NCBI GenBank assembly: GCA_964630925.1
Contig: CAZVZK010000019.1
Location: forward strand, 1 to 64,000
DNA length: 64,000 bases
DNA from: RGDT01 sp964630925
GTDB lineage: Bacteria > Planctomycetota > Planctomycetia > Gemmatales > Gemmataceae
Direction: 5' to 3'
Every line of letters begins with the position of its first letter. Position 1 is the first letter of the stretch. The notes under the pieces are model-generated. The model had not been told where the DNA came from and searched no databases. It saw only the letters and a list, made by a program, of their open reading frames with translations. Positions 8,918-17,233 of this stretch are shown one piece after another. The position numbers and the translations under genes are program-made.

Positions 8918-10180
8918 TCATTTGAACGAGAACTGAGACCCCTGAATCCGTTCCCAAGGCAATCCGAGATCGGGCCGAGCCGGATTGGCAACGGCGTCCC
9001 AGGGAAGTCGCTCTCCTTGGTTCTGCAAGGTCGTTCGGAGCTGCCGCTCGATGGCCTTCGCCTCGGCGTTCTTGCCGACGTGCCAGACCTCCACTTCAAC
9101 CGCGCGTCCGTACTCCTGTGATTTCCGGCGATATCTGTTGAATCGCTCGTAAATATTCACTCCGCCTGTAGTCTTCCCAACCTTGAGTACCTCGCCTGTG
9201 TTCTTGTCACGAAGGATGTAGGTGAACCCCATTCCCCGCTCATATGCTTTCTTTGCAAATCCGACGGAGGGGCCTGACAGATCGATAACAGTCGAAGCTT
9301 TCATTGGAGCGATCTTGGCGATATCGTCATGTGCGGATGGCTCATAACCATCCTTCGCCTTGGATCTGCTGGCGGGTGTATTAATGTAGTCCGGGCTCGC
9401 GGAGTTATGAACCAGGACCGCCCGCCCCCCGGTGCCGCCGACGTAGTAATTGTGATAGCGTTCGACTTCGATGTTGAAGAGATCGACCAGCCCGAATGCC
9501 GGCTTCGACACGCCCTGCACGGGGACGATCAGCCCGTCATCCCCCTGGAGCCACTCGCCGACCTTCAGCTCCCGCGCGTGAACGTACCCCCGCCTGGTCA
9601 CGGAGTAGTACGGATGGTCGGGACTGCTCGTCGCGCGTCCGCCGGCCCAAGTCACATCGACCGTCGAAAAACCCTTGTGCTTGATGGTCCCGACGACACG
9701 GCTCAGTTTCTGCCCATTGTCCAACGTGAGGGGCGGGTCAGGCGGTTCGTATGAAAGCCGAACCGCCTTGACGGACGCCACCGCTCCGTCCTTCAGCAAG
9801 AGGCGCATCCCTGGCTGAATCGTGTCGTTCTCGACCTCGCTTCCGTCTGCCAAGAGGAACTTCTCACCGGCGGGGAAGATGTAAGTGACTTCCGCCTCGC
9901 CTACGGGTTCCGAGTAGGTGTAATCGAGGGCCACCTCGACCGGAAGTGGCATCAGGGAGGCCGGGTCCGGCGCCCCGTCTTCCTGGTGATCGGTCTGGCC
10001 CACCGAGTACGGTTGGGGGGGAGTCCAGGGGGCGGAGACCTGCCGCGCTGAACTTGGCTGCCCAGGGGCGCCACGAAGGCGAACGGCTAAAGGCATGCCT
10101 TGCCGAAGCAAGCAGCATTTCTTGTACTTCAGGCCACTGCCGCAAGAGCAGCGGTCGTTTCGGGACTGAGGAAGTGTCAT
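8918..10180 (-). CDS. Polymorphic toxin: SEC-C zinc motif, HINT pretoxin domain, GIY-YIG nuclease
   Basis: 420 residues from the ATG at 10180. Residues 9-23 hold a SEC-C motif (RCSCGSGLKYKKCC). Residues about 105-260 form a HINT/pretoxin autoprotease-like domain, with FLLADGSEVEN at the start, the SSPDHPYY histidine (189) and the terminal AVLVHNS motif (254-260). Residues about 318-385 form a GIY-YIG nuclease: FTYILRDKNTGEVLKVGKT, then YERFNRYRR and a Glu in EAKAIERQL. In known PT-HINT toxins HINT releases the C-terminal toxin. No signal peptide or TM is present, so export route is unclear; tssH lies 1.6 kb away. A start at 10300 is possible but lacks a conserved upstream sequence. Confidence 0.85.
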   Translation of the reverse strand: MTLPQSRNDRCSCGSGLKYKKCCLLRQGMPLAVRLRGAPGQPSSARQVSAPWTPPQPYSVGQTDHQEDGAPDPASLMPLPVEVALDYTYSEPVGEAEVTYIFPAGEKFLLADGSEVENDTIQPGMRLLLKDGAVASVKAVRLSYEPPDPPLTLDNGQKLSRVVGTIKHKGFSTVDVTWAGGRATSSPDHPYYSVTRRGYVHARELKVGEWLQGDDGLIVPVQGVSKPAFGLVDLFNIEVERYHNYYVGGTGGRAVLVHNSASPDYINTPASRSKAKDGYEPSAHDDIAKIAPMKASTVIDLSGPSVGFAKKAYERGMGFTYILRDKNTGEVLKVGKTTGGVNIYERFNRYRRKSQEYGRAVEVEVWHVGKNAEAKAIERQLRTTLQNQGERLPWDAVANPARPDLGLPWERIQGSQFSFK

Positions 10181-10300
10181 GGCGGCCCGCTCTTGGGGGA
10201 TGCCTCTTTGCGGGTGCTTTCCCTGTCTATTGCGGCTGAAGAGGATGCTATGTCGGGGTCTCCCGGCGGCAAGCGGGCAACTCGAATAAGGCCGGGCCAC

Positions 10301-11203
10301 TCACACTTTGCCGTCCGGTGCTGCCCCGGCCCGCATGAATTCGAGGTAGGCGCGGGCGTGTCTGTCGAGGCTGTCGAGGGCGCCGCCGCCGCGTACGGGC
10401 GAGCACATCTCGTAGGCCGCGACGCCGTCGAACCCGCCGTCGCGAAGGCCGCGGAAGAAGGCCGGGAAGTCGATGAATCCCGTCCCGAAGGGGACGGCCC
10501 GCACGAGGTCCGGCCCCGCCGATTCGTAGTTCACCAGCTCGGGCCGGTAACGGAAGCGTGGCAAACGGACGTAGTCGGCGTTCGTCGTGAGGACGGCGTG
10601 CGGTGCGGCCTTGCGGGCCGCCTCGTACAGGTCCTCGCCCCGGAGCGCCGGCGACCAGGCGTCGAAGCCGAGTCTGGCGGCGGCGTGGCCGATGTCGGCG
10701 AGGAATTCCAGCAGGGCGTCGGTGTGCAGGGCGACGTCATGATGGTTCTGGATGGCCAGGACACAGCCGAGATCGGCGGCGCGGGCACACGCCTCGCGGA
10801 GCGCCGCGGCCGCCTGACGCCAGGCGGAGTAGGGGTCGCGGCCCGGCCACTCGTAGGCGGTGAAGACGCGGACGATGCCGGCGCCGAGCACGCGGGCGAT
10901 GCGGGCGAGCGACTCGACGTAGGCGAGCTGCATCTCCAGGTAGGGCACCTCGGCGGCGTTGGCGGCGGAGAAGTCGGTGTAGGCGGCGACGACATCGCAA
11001 CGCAGATCGAGGCCGCGGAGCTGCCCGGCGAGAGCGTCGAGGGCGGGGCCGTCGAAGTCGAGGGGCGAGAGGTGGGGGCGTTTGCCGGCGAGCATGACGG
11101 AGGCGAAGCCGAGGCCCTTGGCGTGGCGGAGGAAGGCGGGGAGGTCGAGGGCGGCCTGGCCCCACAGGCCGGCGTAGCTGATGGAGAAGAGGGAGAACTG
11201 CAT
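10301..11203 (-). CDS. Sugar phosphate isomerase/epimerase family protein (AP endonuclease 2 TIM barrel)
   Basis: 300 residues. The MQFSLFSISYAGLWGQ start, alternating strand/helix pattern, LAIQNHHD (metal-ligand region) and LGFDAWSPALRGED segments are typical of the xylose-isomerase-like TIM-barrel superfamily, which acts on sugars, inositols or DNA; the substrate cannot be read. The C-terminal EMCSPVRGGG...LDRHARAYLEFM is conserved in planctomycete members as I recall them and is duplicated at 7372-7500. Its stop lies about 120 bp upstream of the toxin gene. Confidence 0.8.
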   Translation of the reverse strand: MQFSLFSISYAGLWGQAALDLPAFLRHAKGLGFASVMLAGKRPHLSPLDFDGPALDALAGQLRGLDLRCDVVAAYTDFSAANAAEVPYLEMQLAYVESLARIARVLGAGIVRVFTAYEWPGRDPYSAWRQAAAALREACARAADLGCVLAIQNHHDVALHTDALLEFLADIGHAAARLGFDAWSPALRGEDLYEAARKAAPHAVLTTNADYVRLPRFRYRPELVNYESAGPDLVRAVPFGTGFIDFPAFFRGLRDGGFDGVAAYEMCSPVRGGGALDSLDRHARAYLEFMRAGAAPDGKV

Positions 11204-11224
11204 GGGCTGACTCGCGGGCGGGCA

Positions 11225-11512
11225 AGGGAGAGTCTACGGCGCTGCGATCCGGAGCGTGAGCGGCTCTGGCTGTTGGCGAGCGGGGATGCGTCAGCGCCCC
11301 GAGTCACACAGCGTCTGCGCCTCTCCGGCGTGACGCTCATCTTGCGAGCGAGAACACTCGGGGCGCTGACGCAACCCCGCTCGCCCAGATCCGCTGACGC
11401 TCCACTCGGGGCGCTGACGCGGCCCCGCTCGCCAGCAGCCAGATGCGCTCACGCTCCAACTCGGGGCGCTGACGCGGCCCCGCTCGCCCGATCCAGATCC
11501 GCTGACGCTCCC
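11225..11512. repeat. Intergenic cluster of short repeats (GCGCTGACGC family)
   Basis: The gap 11204-11550 has no gene. It holds several imperfect copies, in both orientations, of a unit including GGAGCGTGAGCGGCTCTGG, GGCGAGCGGGG, and CTCGGGGCGCTGACGC. Related copies occur at 24305-24445 and 56685-56815. The last copy ends just before a TACAAT box that probably serves the pseudouridine synthase gene. Role unknown; the base-pairing potential suggests a REP- or transcript-end-like element. Confidence 0.75.
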
Positions 11513-11550
11513 CTACAATGCTCCCGTCGCCAGGAGGAGATCCGCCGGCC

Positions 11551-12291
11551 GTGCATGTGCTGTATGAGGACAACCATTGTCTGGCCGTGGCCAAGCCCGG
11601 CGGCCTCCTGACGCAGGGCGTGCCCGAGGGGCCGCCCACGCTGGAGGCGCAGGCGCGCGAATACCTCAAGGTCAAGTACCACAAAACGGGCCGCGTGTAC
11701 CTCGGAATCCCGCACCGATTGGACCGCCCCGTGTCCGGTGTGGTCCTCTTCGCACGCTCTACCAAGGCAGCACAGCGTCTCGCCGAACAGTTCCGCGAGC
11801 GCAAGGTGGCCAAGTGCTACCTCGCCCTCGTCGAGGCCGGAATTGACGGCTCGACCCCGCCGGAAGAGGGCGAATGGCGCGACTGGCTGCGCAAGGTCGG
11901 CGACGAGTCACGCTCGGAGGTTGTGGGCGAAGGAGAGGCTGGGGCGCGAGAGGCGGTATTGAAGTTCCGGCGTCTGAAAATGCATGAGGAGGGGATTTTG
12001 TTGAGGCTGGAGCCACTCACGGGCCGGATGCACCAGTTGCGGGTGCAGGCGGCGACGCGCGGGTGGCCGATCCGCGGCGATGTGCAGTACGGGGCGAGGT
12101 CGGCGTTCGGGCCGGCGGCGGAGATGGCCCGTGACCGGCTGATCGCCCTGCACGGCTGGTCACTGACGTTCCTGCATCCCATCCGCTACGAGCCGGTGAC
12201 GGTGACGGCCCCGCTGCCCGAATACTGGGACGGCTGGGCACGTGATGGGCTAGAATTACAGGGGCGGATGGCCGATGGGATGGGTGGATGA
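11551..12291 (+). CDS. RluA family pseudouridine synthase
   Basis: 246 residues. Motifs: VLYEDNHCLAVAKPGG near the start, GIPHRLDRPVSGVVLFAR carrying the catalytic Asp of motif II (HRLDR), and LEPLTGRMHQLRVQAA near the C-terminus. These are the RluA-family hallmarks; the enzyme converts a specific uridine in RNA to pseudouridine, target not readable. I chose the GTG at 11551, preceded by CAGGAGGAG, because the ATG at 11518 overlaps TACAAT (11513-11518), which looks like the -10 box. The stop overlaps the start of the next gene by 4 bp. Confidence 0.85.
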   Translation: MHVLYEDNHCLAVAKPGGLLTQGVPEGPPTLEAQAREYLKVKYHKTGRVYLGIPHRLDRPVSGVVLFARSTKAAQRLAEQFRERKVAKCYLALVEAGIDGSTPPEEGEWRDWLRKVGDESRSEVVGEGEAGAREAVLKFRRLKMHEEGILLRLEPLTGRMHQLRVQAATRGWPIRGDVQYGARSAFGPAAEMARDRLIALHGWSLTFLHPIRYEPVTVTAPLPEYWDGWARDGLELQGRMADGMGG

Positions 12292-13640
12292 TGCGAGTAC
12301 CCCCCCACATCCGGCGAGTGCGACCCGAGCTGCGGGTGTTCCTCCAGGACATCCGCGAGAGCCCGGAGGAGGACGGAATCCGCCTCATCCTGGCCGACTG
12401 GCTCGAGGACCAGGGCGACGACGGCGACCGCGCCAGGGCTGAATTGATCCGCCTGCAATGCTTCCTGCCGCGCGCCGGCGGCCAGGCCCGCCGCCTGCGC
12501 CGCCGCGAGGCCGAATTGCTCGCCGAGTGGGCGGACGACTGGCTGGGGCCGCTGGCGCCGATGGCCGCCGCTTGGCACTTCGAGCGCGGCCTGCCGCACG
12601 TCACGCTGCGGGCGATCACCTGCTTCGACCAGCGCATCGAGGACGTGTCGCGCACCGAGGCGTATGCGTGGGTGGAGGCCCTGACGCTGCTTGAAGCGAC
12701 GCCGGGCACCGTGGGCCAGTTGGTGAATCACCCGCTGGTGGCCGGGGTGCGCGAGCTGGCGTTCCAGGAGAGCCGGGTCGGCGACAACGGCCTGGAGCTT
12801 CTGGCGCGGGCGGAGGGGCTGGGCGATCTGCGCGTGCTGCGCCTGGGGTACACGCAGATCGGCGGGCGCGGCCTGGCGGCCCTGCGGGCGCGGACCTCGC
12901 TCCCGCGCCTCGAGGTGCTGGACCTGTCGCAGAACCAGCTCCGCGACGCCGACCTCGTGCCGCTGCTGTACACGCAGACCCCGCCGCGCTGGCGCGAGCT
13001 GCACCTCGGGCACAACGGCCTGGGCGACGGGACGCTGACCCTGATGGCGCGGTCGCCGTTGATGGAGACGCTGGAGGTCCTGGACCTGCGGGCGAACCGG
13101 CAGATCGGGCCGACGGGCGTGTCGATGCTGGCAGCGGGCGCCCGCCGCCTGCGTGTGCTGAACCTGTCGCAGACGGGCATGGGGCGTGGTGGGGCGGAGG
13201 CGCTGGCATCGCCGACGCTGGCCAACCTGGAGGAATTGCACCTCGACCGCTGCGACCTGCGCGACGAGGCCGCCAAGGCGCTCCTGCTGTCGCCGGGCCT
13301 GCCGAAACTGCGGACGCTGAGCCTGGGGCGCGATCTCCTGGGCGACGAGGCGGTGGTGGCCATCGCCCTCGGGCCGGCGCGGCCCTGGCGGCGCCTGCGT
13401 CTGGCGGGCAACTACATCGGCCCGGCGGGCGCCGAGGCCCTGGCGGACGCGGCGACGCTGGAGCGTCTGGAGGAATTGAACCTGGCGGGCAACGTGATCG
13501 GCGACGACGGCGCGAAGTCCCTGGCATGGTCGGCGCGGCTGGCCCGCCTGCGTGAGCTGGACGTGACGGACAACGCCCTGACGGCGGACGGCCGCGCCGC
13601 CCTCCTGCGGCGGTTCGGCAAGGCGGCCGTGATGGCCTGA
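12288..13640 (+). CDS. TIGR02996 domain protein with leucine-rich repeats
   Basis: 450 residues. Residues about 15-60 (FLQDIRESPEEDGIRLILADWLEDQGD..RAELIRLQC) are the TIGR02996 'repeat-companion' domain that is abundant in Gemmata-like planctomycetes. Residues about 125-440 are ribonuclease-inhibitor-like LRRs, with repeating L..L.L..N.(I/L)G motifs such as LEVLDLSQNQLRDADL and RRLRLAGNYIGPAGAEAL. Probably a protein-binding scaffold; no enzymatic motif. ATGATG at the start leaves a choice between 12288 and 12291. Confidence 0.85.
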   Translation: MMRVPPHIRRVRPELRVFLQDIRESPEEDGIRLILADWLEDQGDDGDRARAELIRLQCFLPRAGGQARRLRRREAELLAEWADDWLGPLAPMAAAWHFERGLPHVTLRAITCFDQRIEDVSRTEAYAWVEALTLLEATPGTVGQLVNHPLVAGVRELAFQESRVGDNGLELLARAEGLGDLRVLRLGYTQIGGRGLAALRARTSLPRLEVLDLSQNQLRDADLVPLLYTQTPPRWRELHLGHNGLGDGTLTLMARSPLMETLEVLDLRANRQIGPTGVSMLAAGARRLRVLNLSQTGMGRGGAEALASPTLANLEELHLDRCDLRDEAAKALLLSPGLPKLRTLSLGRDLLGDEAVVAIALGPARPWRRLRLAGNYIGPAGAEALADAATLERLEELNLAGNVIGDDGAKSLAWSARLARLRELDVTDNALTADGRAALLRRFGKAAVMA

Positions 13641-13645
13641 GACGC

Positions 13646-14329
13646 TCACGGCCCCTTGGGGTAGCCGATCTGCTTGATCTCCTTCGCGAGCCCACGCAGC
13701 TTCCGCCCGGGGTTGAGCGCCTCGACGATCTCCTTCGTCAGCGGCCGATGCTCGAAGACCCACGTCACGGCGTCGAGCGGGAATTCGCGCTCCCCGTCCC
13801 CGTCGAAGTATTCGCACGCCCACTCGCGGTACGTCTCCGGCTTGCCGTCATAGGCCGACAGGAGATCCCGCGAGCCGTCCGGATCGTCCCCCGCAGGGAA
13901 CGTGATCCGCCCGTGCTGCCACCGCTTGTCCGCGGGCCTGCGCCAGACGCAGAAGGTGACGCCCTCCTTCTCCCACCAGTCGGCGTGGATCGCCTTCTTC
14001 AGCGGCGCGATGTCCGCCGGGATGTCGTCCAGCACGCCGGGGAAGATGCGCGGCGGCGTCTCCCGGAAGGGCGACATCGGCGCCTCGTGGTGGAAGCCGC
14101 GGATCAGGCAGCCCGCCGGGCCGAAGACCGCGTGCAGATCGTTGCCGCACCCGTCGCGCATCGAGCCGACGGAGAAGCCGAGACGCTCCTTCGACGTGTC
14201 GGCGTCGAAGGAGTAGTATCGATACTCCCACTCATCCTGAATGATCGCGTCGAGCATCGCCATCGACTGGAACGCGCGGCGCAGGGCCGCCACCTCCGGC
14301 AGCCCCGACAGGTCACGTGTCGAGGTCAT
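13646..14329 (-). CDS. Conserved hypothetical protein
   Basis: 227 residues from the ATG at 14329 (MTSTRDLSGL). The segment QDEWEYRYYSFDADTS...SMRDGCGNDLHAVFGPAGCLIRGFHHEAPMSP resembles a widespread family of unknown function found in bacteria of many phyla; I recall no assigned activity. It has many Trp/Tyr/His and no signal peptide. It overlaps the upstream DUF4149-like gene by 4 bp (ATGA), so the two are translationally coupled. Confidence 0.65.
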   Translation of the reverse strand: MTSTRDLSGLPEVAALRRAFQSMAMLDAIIQDEWEYRYYSFDADTSKERLGFSVGSMRDGCGNDLHAVFGPAGCLIRGFHHEAPMSPFRETPPRIFPGVLDDIPADIAPLKKAIHADWWEKEGVTFCVWRRPADKRWQHGRITFPAGDDPDGSRDLLSAYDGKPETYREWACEYFDGDGEREFPLDAVTWVFEHRPLTKEIVEALNPGRKLRGLAKEIKQIGYPKGP

Positions 14330-14898
14330 GGTTCCTCCTTCTTCGGGTAGGCCACCAGCGCCGCCAGCCACGCCGACAGCCCCAGCGTCCCGAAGTTCGC
14401 CAGCAGGCTGACCCCGTGCCACATGCCGAACGCCTTCCGCGCCGCGAGCGCCTTCTCGACGTTGTCGTCCGTCGGCGACTTCAGCGCGGCGTCCGTGAGT
14501 TTGTTTCGCGGGTCGCGCAGGCCATGCACGACGCGCTCCAGGTACCACCCGACCAGCACACTCGCCAGCACGACGACACACAGGATCAACCGCAGCCGCC
14601 CGCCCATCGCGGACGCGGTCAGCAGCGCCACGGCGGCGCACGCCGCTTGCAGCGTGAAGTAGAAGGTGAACAGCGAGCCCACCGCCACGCCGAACAGCCG
14701 CGAGCCCTGCTCCTTGCGCATGTCCTTCGGGAGGCCCTCCGGCCCCTCGCCGGAGTACAGGGCCGGCAGGGGCAGCCACTCGGGGCGGTTCTCCGTCGCG
14801 GCGTCCTCGAAGGCGTTGATCATCAGCAGGCCGGCGACGGTGAAGAACGCCACCGCGCCGAACAGCAACGACGCCGCCAGGGCGTGGATCGCTTTCAT
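14326..14898 (-). CDS. Multi-pass membrane protein, DUF4149-like
   Basis: 190 residues from the ATG at 14898 (MKAIHALAASLLFGA). Four hydrophobic segments are visible: about 5-27, 68-95, 100-122 and 165-188. The topology and the WYLE...VHGLRDP region resemble DUF4149 (TMEM205-like) proteins. Function unknown. It precedes and overlaps the hypothetical gene ending at 13646. The 4-bp overlap supports this reading frame. Confidence 0.6.
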   Translation of the reverse strand: MKAIHALAASLLFGAVAFFTVAGLLMINAFEDAATENRPEWLPLPALYSGEGPEGLPKDMRKEQGSRLFGVAVGSLFTFYFTLQAACAAVALLTASAMGGRLRLILCVVVLASVLVGWYLERVVHGLRDPRNKLTDAALKSPTDDNVEKALAARKAFGMWHGVSLLANFGTLGLSAWLAALVAYPKKEEP

Positions 14899-15386
14899 GG
14901 GTGAAACTCCTGTCCTGGCCGGCCTAACCCGTAGCGACACGCGGCCCGCGTGTCACTGTGCATGATAGGCAGGCGAGGCCCGTCACCGGACAGGGAGTAT
15001 TTCAGGGATACCTGGGTGAGGGAACATCGGAGGGCCCGGTTCGAAGGCGGGCTGACACGGCCGCCCCCGGCCCGCGGAGTCACCGTCACCGGGGTCAGGC
15101 GCACGGGCGTGCCTGGTCGCCGGAAGTTCATTCCCGTCGCTTGGGGGGGGGTGTGAGGGGGGTCGGGAAACGAACTTCCGCAAGTCGCTCTGCCGCCTGC
15201 ATTTGCGGCGGGAAAGTTCGTTTCCGTGGTTCGTTTCCTTCACTGATGGGCGTCCATCCGCCTCCATCCGTTTCCCCGGTCCGTTCCCTTCACTGACTGG
15301 CGTCCATCCGCTCTTCCTGGCGGTCCCGTGGAATGAGCCCGGGGGCCTGATTCGGCGGGCCGCCAGGGCAGCCCTATGGGTGCGCC
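14899..15386. other. Intergenic region with hairpin and direct repeats
   Basis: About 490 bp without a supported gene, downstream of plsY and upstream of the DUF4149-like gene. It contains an inverted repeat (15166-15179 GGAAACGAACTTCC and 15211-15225 GGAAAGTTCGTTTCC) and a roughly 33-bp imperfect direct repeat (about 15230-15262 and 15280-15312) around CTTCACTGATGGGCGTCCAT. The hairpin may end the long envelope operon but has no T-run. Confidence 0.5.
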
Positions 15387-16010
15387 TCACAGACGATTCT
15401 CGGTCCCCAGCATCAGCCGGCGGATGTTCGGGATGTGCCGCACGATCACCAGCGTGCTGCCGATCAGGCAGAACAGCGTCACCACCAGGTGCCGCTCGTC
15501 GAACGGCCCCGCCGGCCACACCACCACCCGCAGCACGATCAGAAGCACCACCGCCGTCAGCGACGCCAGCGACATGTAGCGGGTCGCCAGCAGCACGGCC
15601 GCCCACGCCGCCAGGACCGCCGCCGCGTGCAGCGGCGCCAGCACCGCCACGACGCCGATCCCCGTCGCCACGCCCTTGCCGCCCTTGAACCCCAGGTACA
15701 CCGGGAACAGGTTGCCGAGGAACGCCGCGATGCCCGCCACCACCGGCAGCGTGTCCGGGTACAGCCCCTCCCCCGGCAACAGCCACGCCAGCGCCACCGG
15801 GGCCGCCCCCTTGGCGAAGTCGAGCGCGAACACCAGCACGCCCCACCACAGGCCCAGCACGCGGCCCGCGTTGGTCGCGCCCGTGTTCTTGCTCCCCTCC
15901 TGGAACAGGTCCACCCCGCGCGCCCGCCCCACCAGGTACCCCGCCGGGATGGCCCCGATCAGATACCCACCGACGGCGGCAATGCAAACGAGGAGAGCGG
16001 TCATCGTCAC
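15387..16010 (-). CDS. plsY: Glycerol-3-phosphate acyltransferase PlsY
   Basis: 207 residues with several TM segments. Family motifs are visible: SKNTGATNAGRVLG (motif 1), FKGGKGVATGIG (motif 2, phosphate binding) and RHIPNIRRL near the end (motif 3). PlsY transfers an acyl group from acyl-phosphate to glycerol-3-phosphate in the inner membrane, the first step of phospholipid synthesis. The start overlaps the stop of the upstream glycosyltransferase by 4 bp; it is the last gene of the envelope operon. MTMTALL leaves starts at 16010 or 16004. Confidence 0.93.
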   Translation of the reverse strand: MTMTALLVCIAAVGGYLIGAIPAGYLVGRARGVDLFQEGSKNTGATNAGRVLGLWWGVLVFALDFAKGAAPVALAWLLPGEGLYPDTLPVVAGIAAFLGNLFPVYLGFKGGKGVATGIGVVAVLAPLHAAAVLAAWAAVLLATRYMSLASLTAVVLLIVLRVVVWPAGPFDERHLVVTLFCLIGSTLVIVRHIPNIRRLMLGTENRL

Positions 16011-17233
16011 GGCCTGGCGGTCACGGGCGCGATGCGTTCATGATAGCGGGCCGCCCCCGCCCTGCCCCGCCGCGCCGCGCCCGACAGCACGCGCATCAGA
16101 CCCTGGTAATGGTCCTCGAACGTCCACCGCCCCGCCGCCGCCAGCGCCTCCGCTGCGGACCGCGCCCGCCGGGCCGGCTCCGCCAGCACCTCCAGGCACG
16201 CGCCCAGGGCGTCGTGGTCGTGCGGGTCCGCCACCACGAACCCCTCCAGGCACTCGCCGCGCGGGCCGCCCGTCCGCGTCAACAGCTCGCTCGCGCCGTT
16301 GTACGCGGTCGTCACCACCGGCAGGCCGCACGCCAGCGCCTCCAGGACCACCGTCGAGCAGGGGTCATAGAAGGTGGGGTGCGCCAACAGGTCGCAGGCG
16401 AAGTAGGCGTCCCGCATGTCCGGGCAGAAGCCGACGAACCGCACCCGGTCCTCGACGCCCAGACGCGCCGCCAGCCTCGCGAACGCCGCCGTGTCCTCGT
16501 GCCCGACCACCACGAGGTCGAGCGGCAGGCGGACGCGGGCCAGCGCGGACAGCAGCGGCTCCAGCCCCTTGAGGCGGTAGTTGATGGCGGCGAACAGGGC
16601 CGCCGGCCTGCCCTCCTCCAGCCCCCAACGCCGCCGCGCCACCTCGCGGCGACGCACCCGGTCCACGCCGTCGAACCGCTGCGGCAGCACCGCGCCCGGC
16701 AGCCGGTGGAGACGGGATGGCTCCACGCCGTACGCTTCCCGCAGGTGCCCCTTCACCATCTCGCTGATGGCGATGACCTGCGTCCCCGGATGCCGGCAGG
16801 CGGCACGCTCCATCGCCCAGAACGACCACTCCGCCGGGTCGAGCCAGCGCACCAGGCGCAGCAGGCCACGCACCCACGCCGACTGATGTTTGCGGAGGCT
16901 CGCCTCGACGGCGGCGCCGTGCGCCCCCGCCTGCGGGTACAGCACATCGACGCCACACACCTTGTCGAAGCCGAGCGACACGTCATGGTCGCCGGTGGCG
17001 AGCATCCCGCCGCACACGCGGCTGAAGTACCACTGCCGCAACATGCGTGGCCGGGCCGACGACGGCACCGGCCGCACGTCGATGCCCGGCGGCAGGGCGG
17101 AGGCGTCCCAGCGGCGCGCGTAGAGCTGGACTCCGTGGCCGTCGGCGATCAGGCGGTGGGCGAGGCTGACGACGTAGGTCTCGCAGCCGCCGCGCCGGGG
17201 CAACACGCTCTCGTGACAGAGGGCAACCTTCAT
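16007..17233 (-). CDS. GT4-family glycosyltransferase, LPS core type
   Basis: 408 residues from the ATG at 17233 (MKVALCHESVLPRRGGCETYVVSLAHRL). The first half is the acceptor Rossmann domain; the second has RPAALFAAINYRLKGLEPLLSAL and the donor-binding motif FYDPCSTVVLEALACGLPVVTT with the E-x7-E arrangement of GT4. This is the WaaG-like (core glucosyltransferase I) pattern. It probably adds a sugar to the inner core. Neighbours (waaF-like, LPS kinase) support this. Both ends overlap the neighbouring genes by 4 bp. Confidence 0.85.
   Translation of the reverse strand: MKVALCHESVLPRRGGCETYVVSLAHRLIADGHGVQLYARRWDASALPPGIDVRPVPSSARPRMLRQWYFSRVCGGMLATGDHDVSLGFDKVCGVDVLYPQAGAHGAAVEASLRKHQSAWVRGLLRLVRWLDPAEWSFWAMERAACRHPGTQVIAISEMVKGHLREAYGVEPSRLHRLPGAVLPQRFDGVDRVRRREVARRRWGLEEGRPAALFAAINYRLKGLEPLLSALARVRLPLDLVVVGHEDTAAFARLAARLGVEDRVRFVGFCPDMRDAYFACDLLAHPTFYDPCSTVVLEALACGLPVVTTAYNGASELLTRTGGPRGECLEGFVVADPHDHDALGACLEVLAEPARRARSAAEALAAAGRWTFEDHYQGLMRVLSGAARRGRAGAARYHERIAPVTARP

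Noticed and set aside
12186..13823. 545-residue minus-strand open frame
   Set aside because: Antisense to the LRR gene; composition is that of a shadow and no family motif is present.
15030..15060. GGTTCGAA-like sequence as a tRNA T-arm
   Set aside because: No matching acceptor, D or anticodon stems can be drawn around it.
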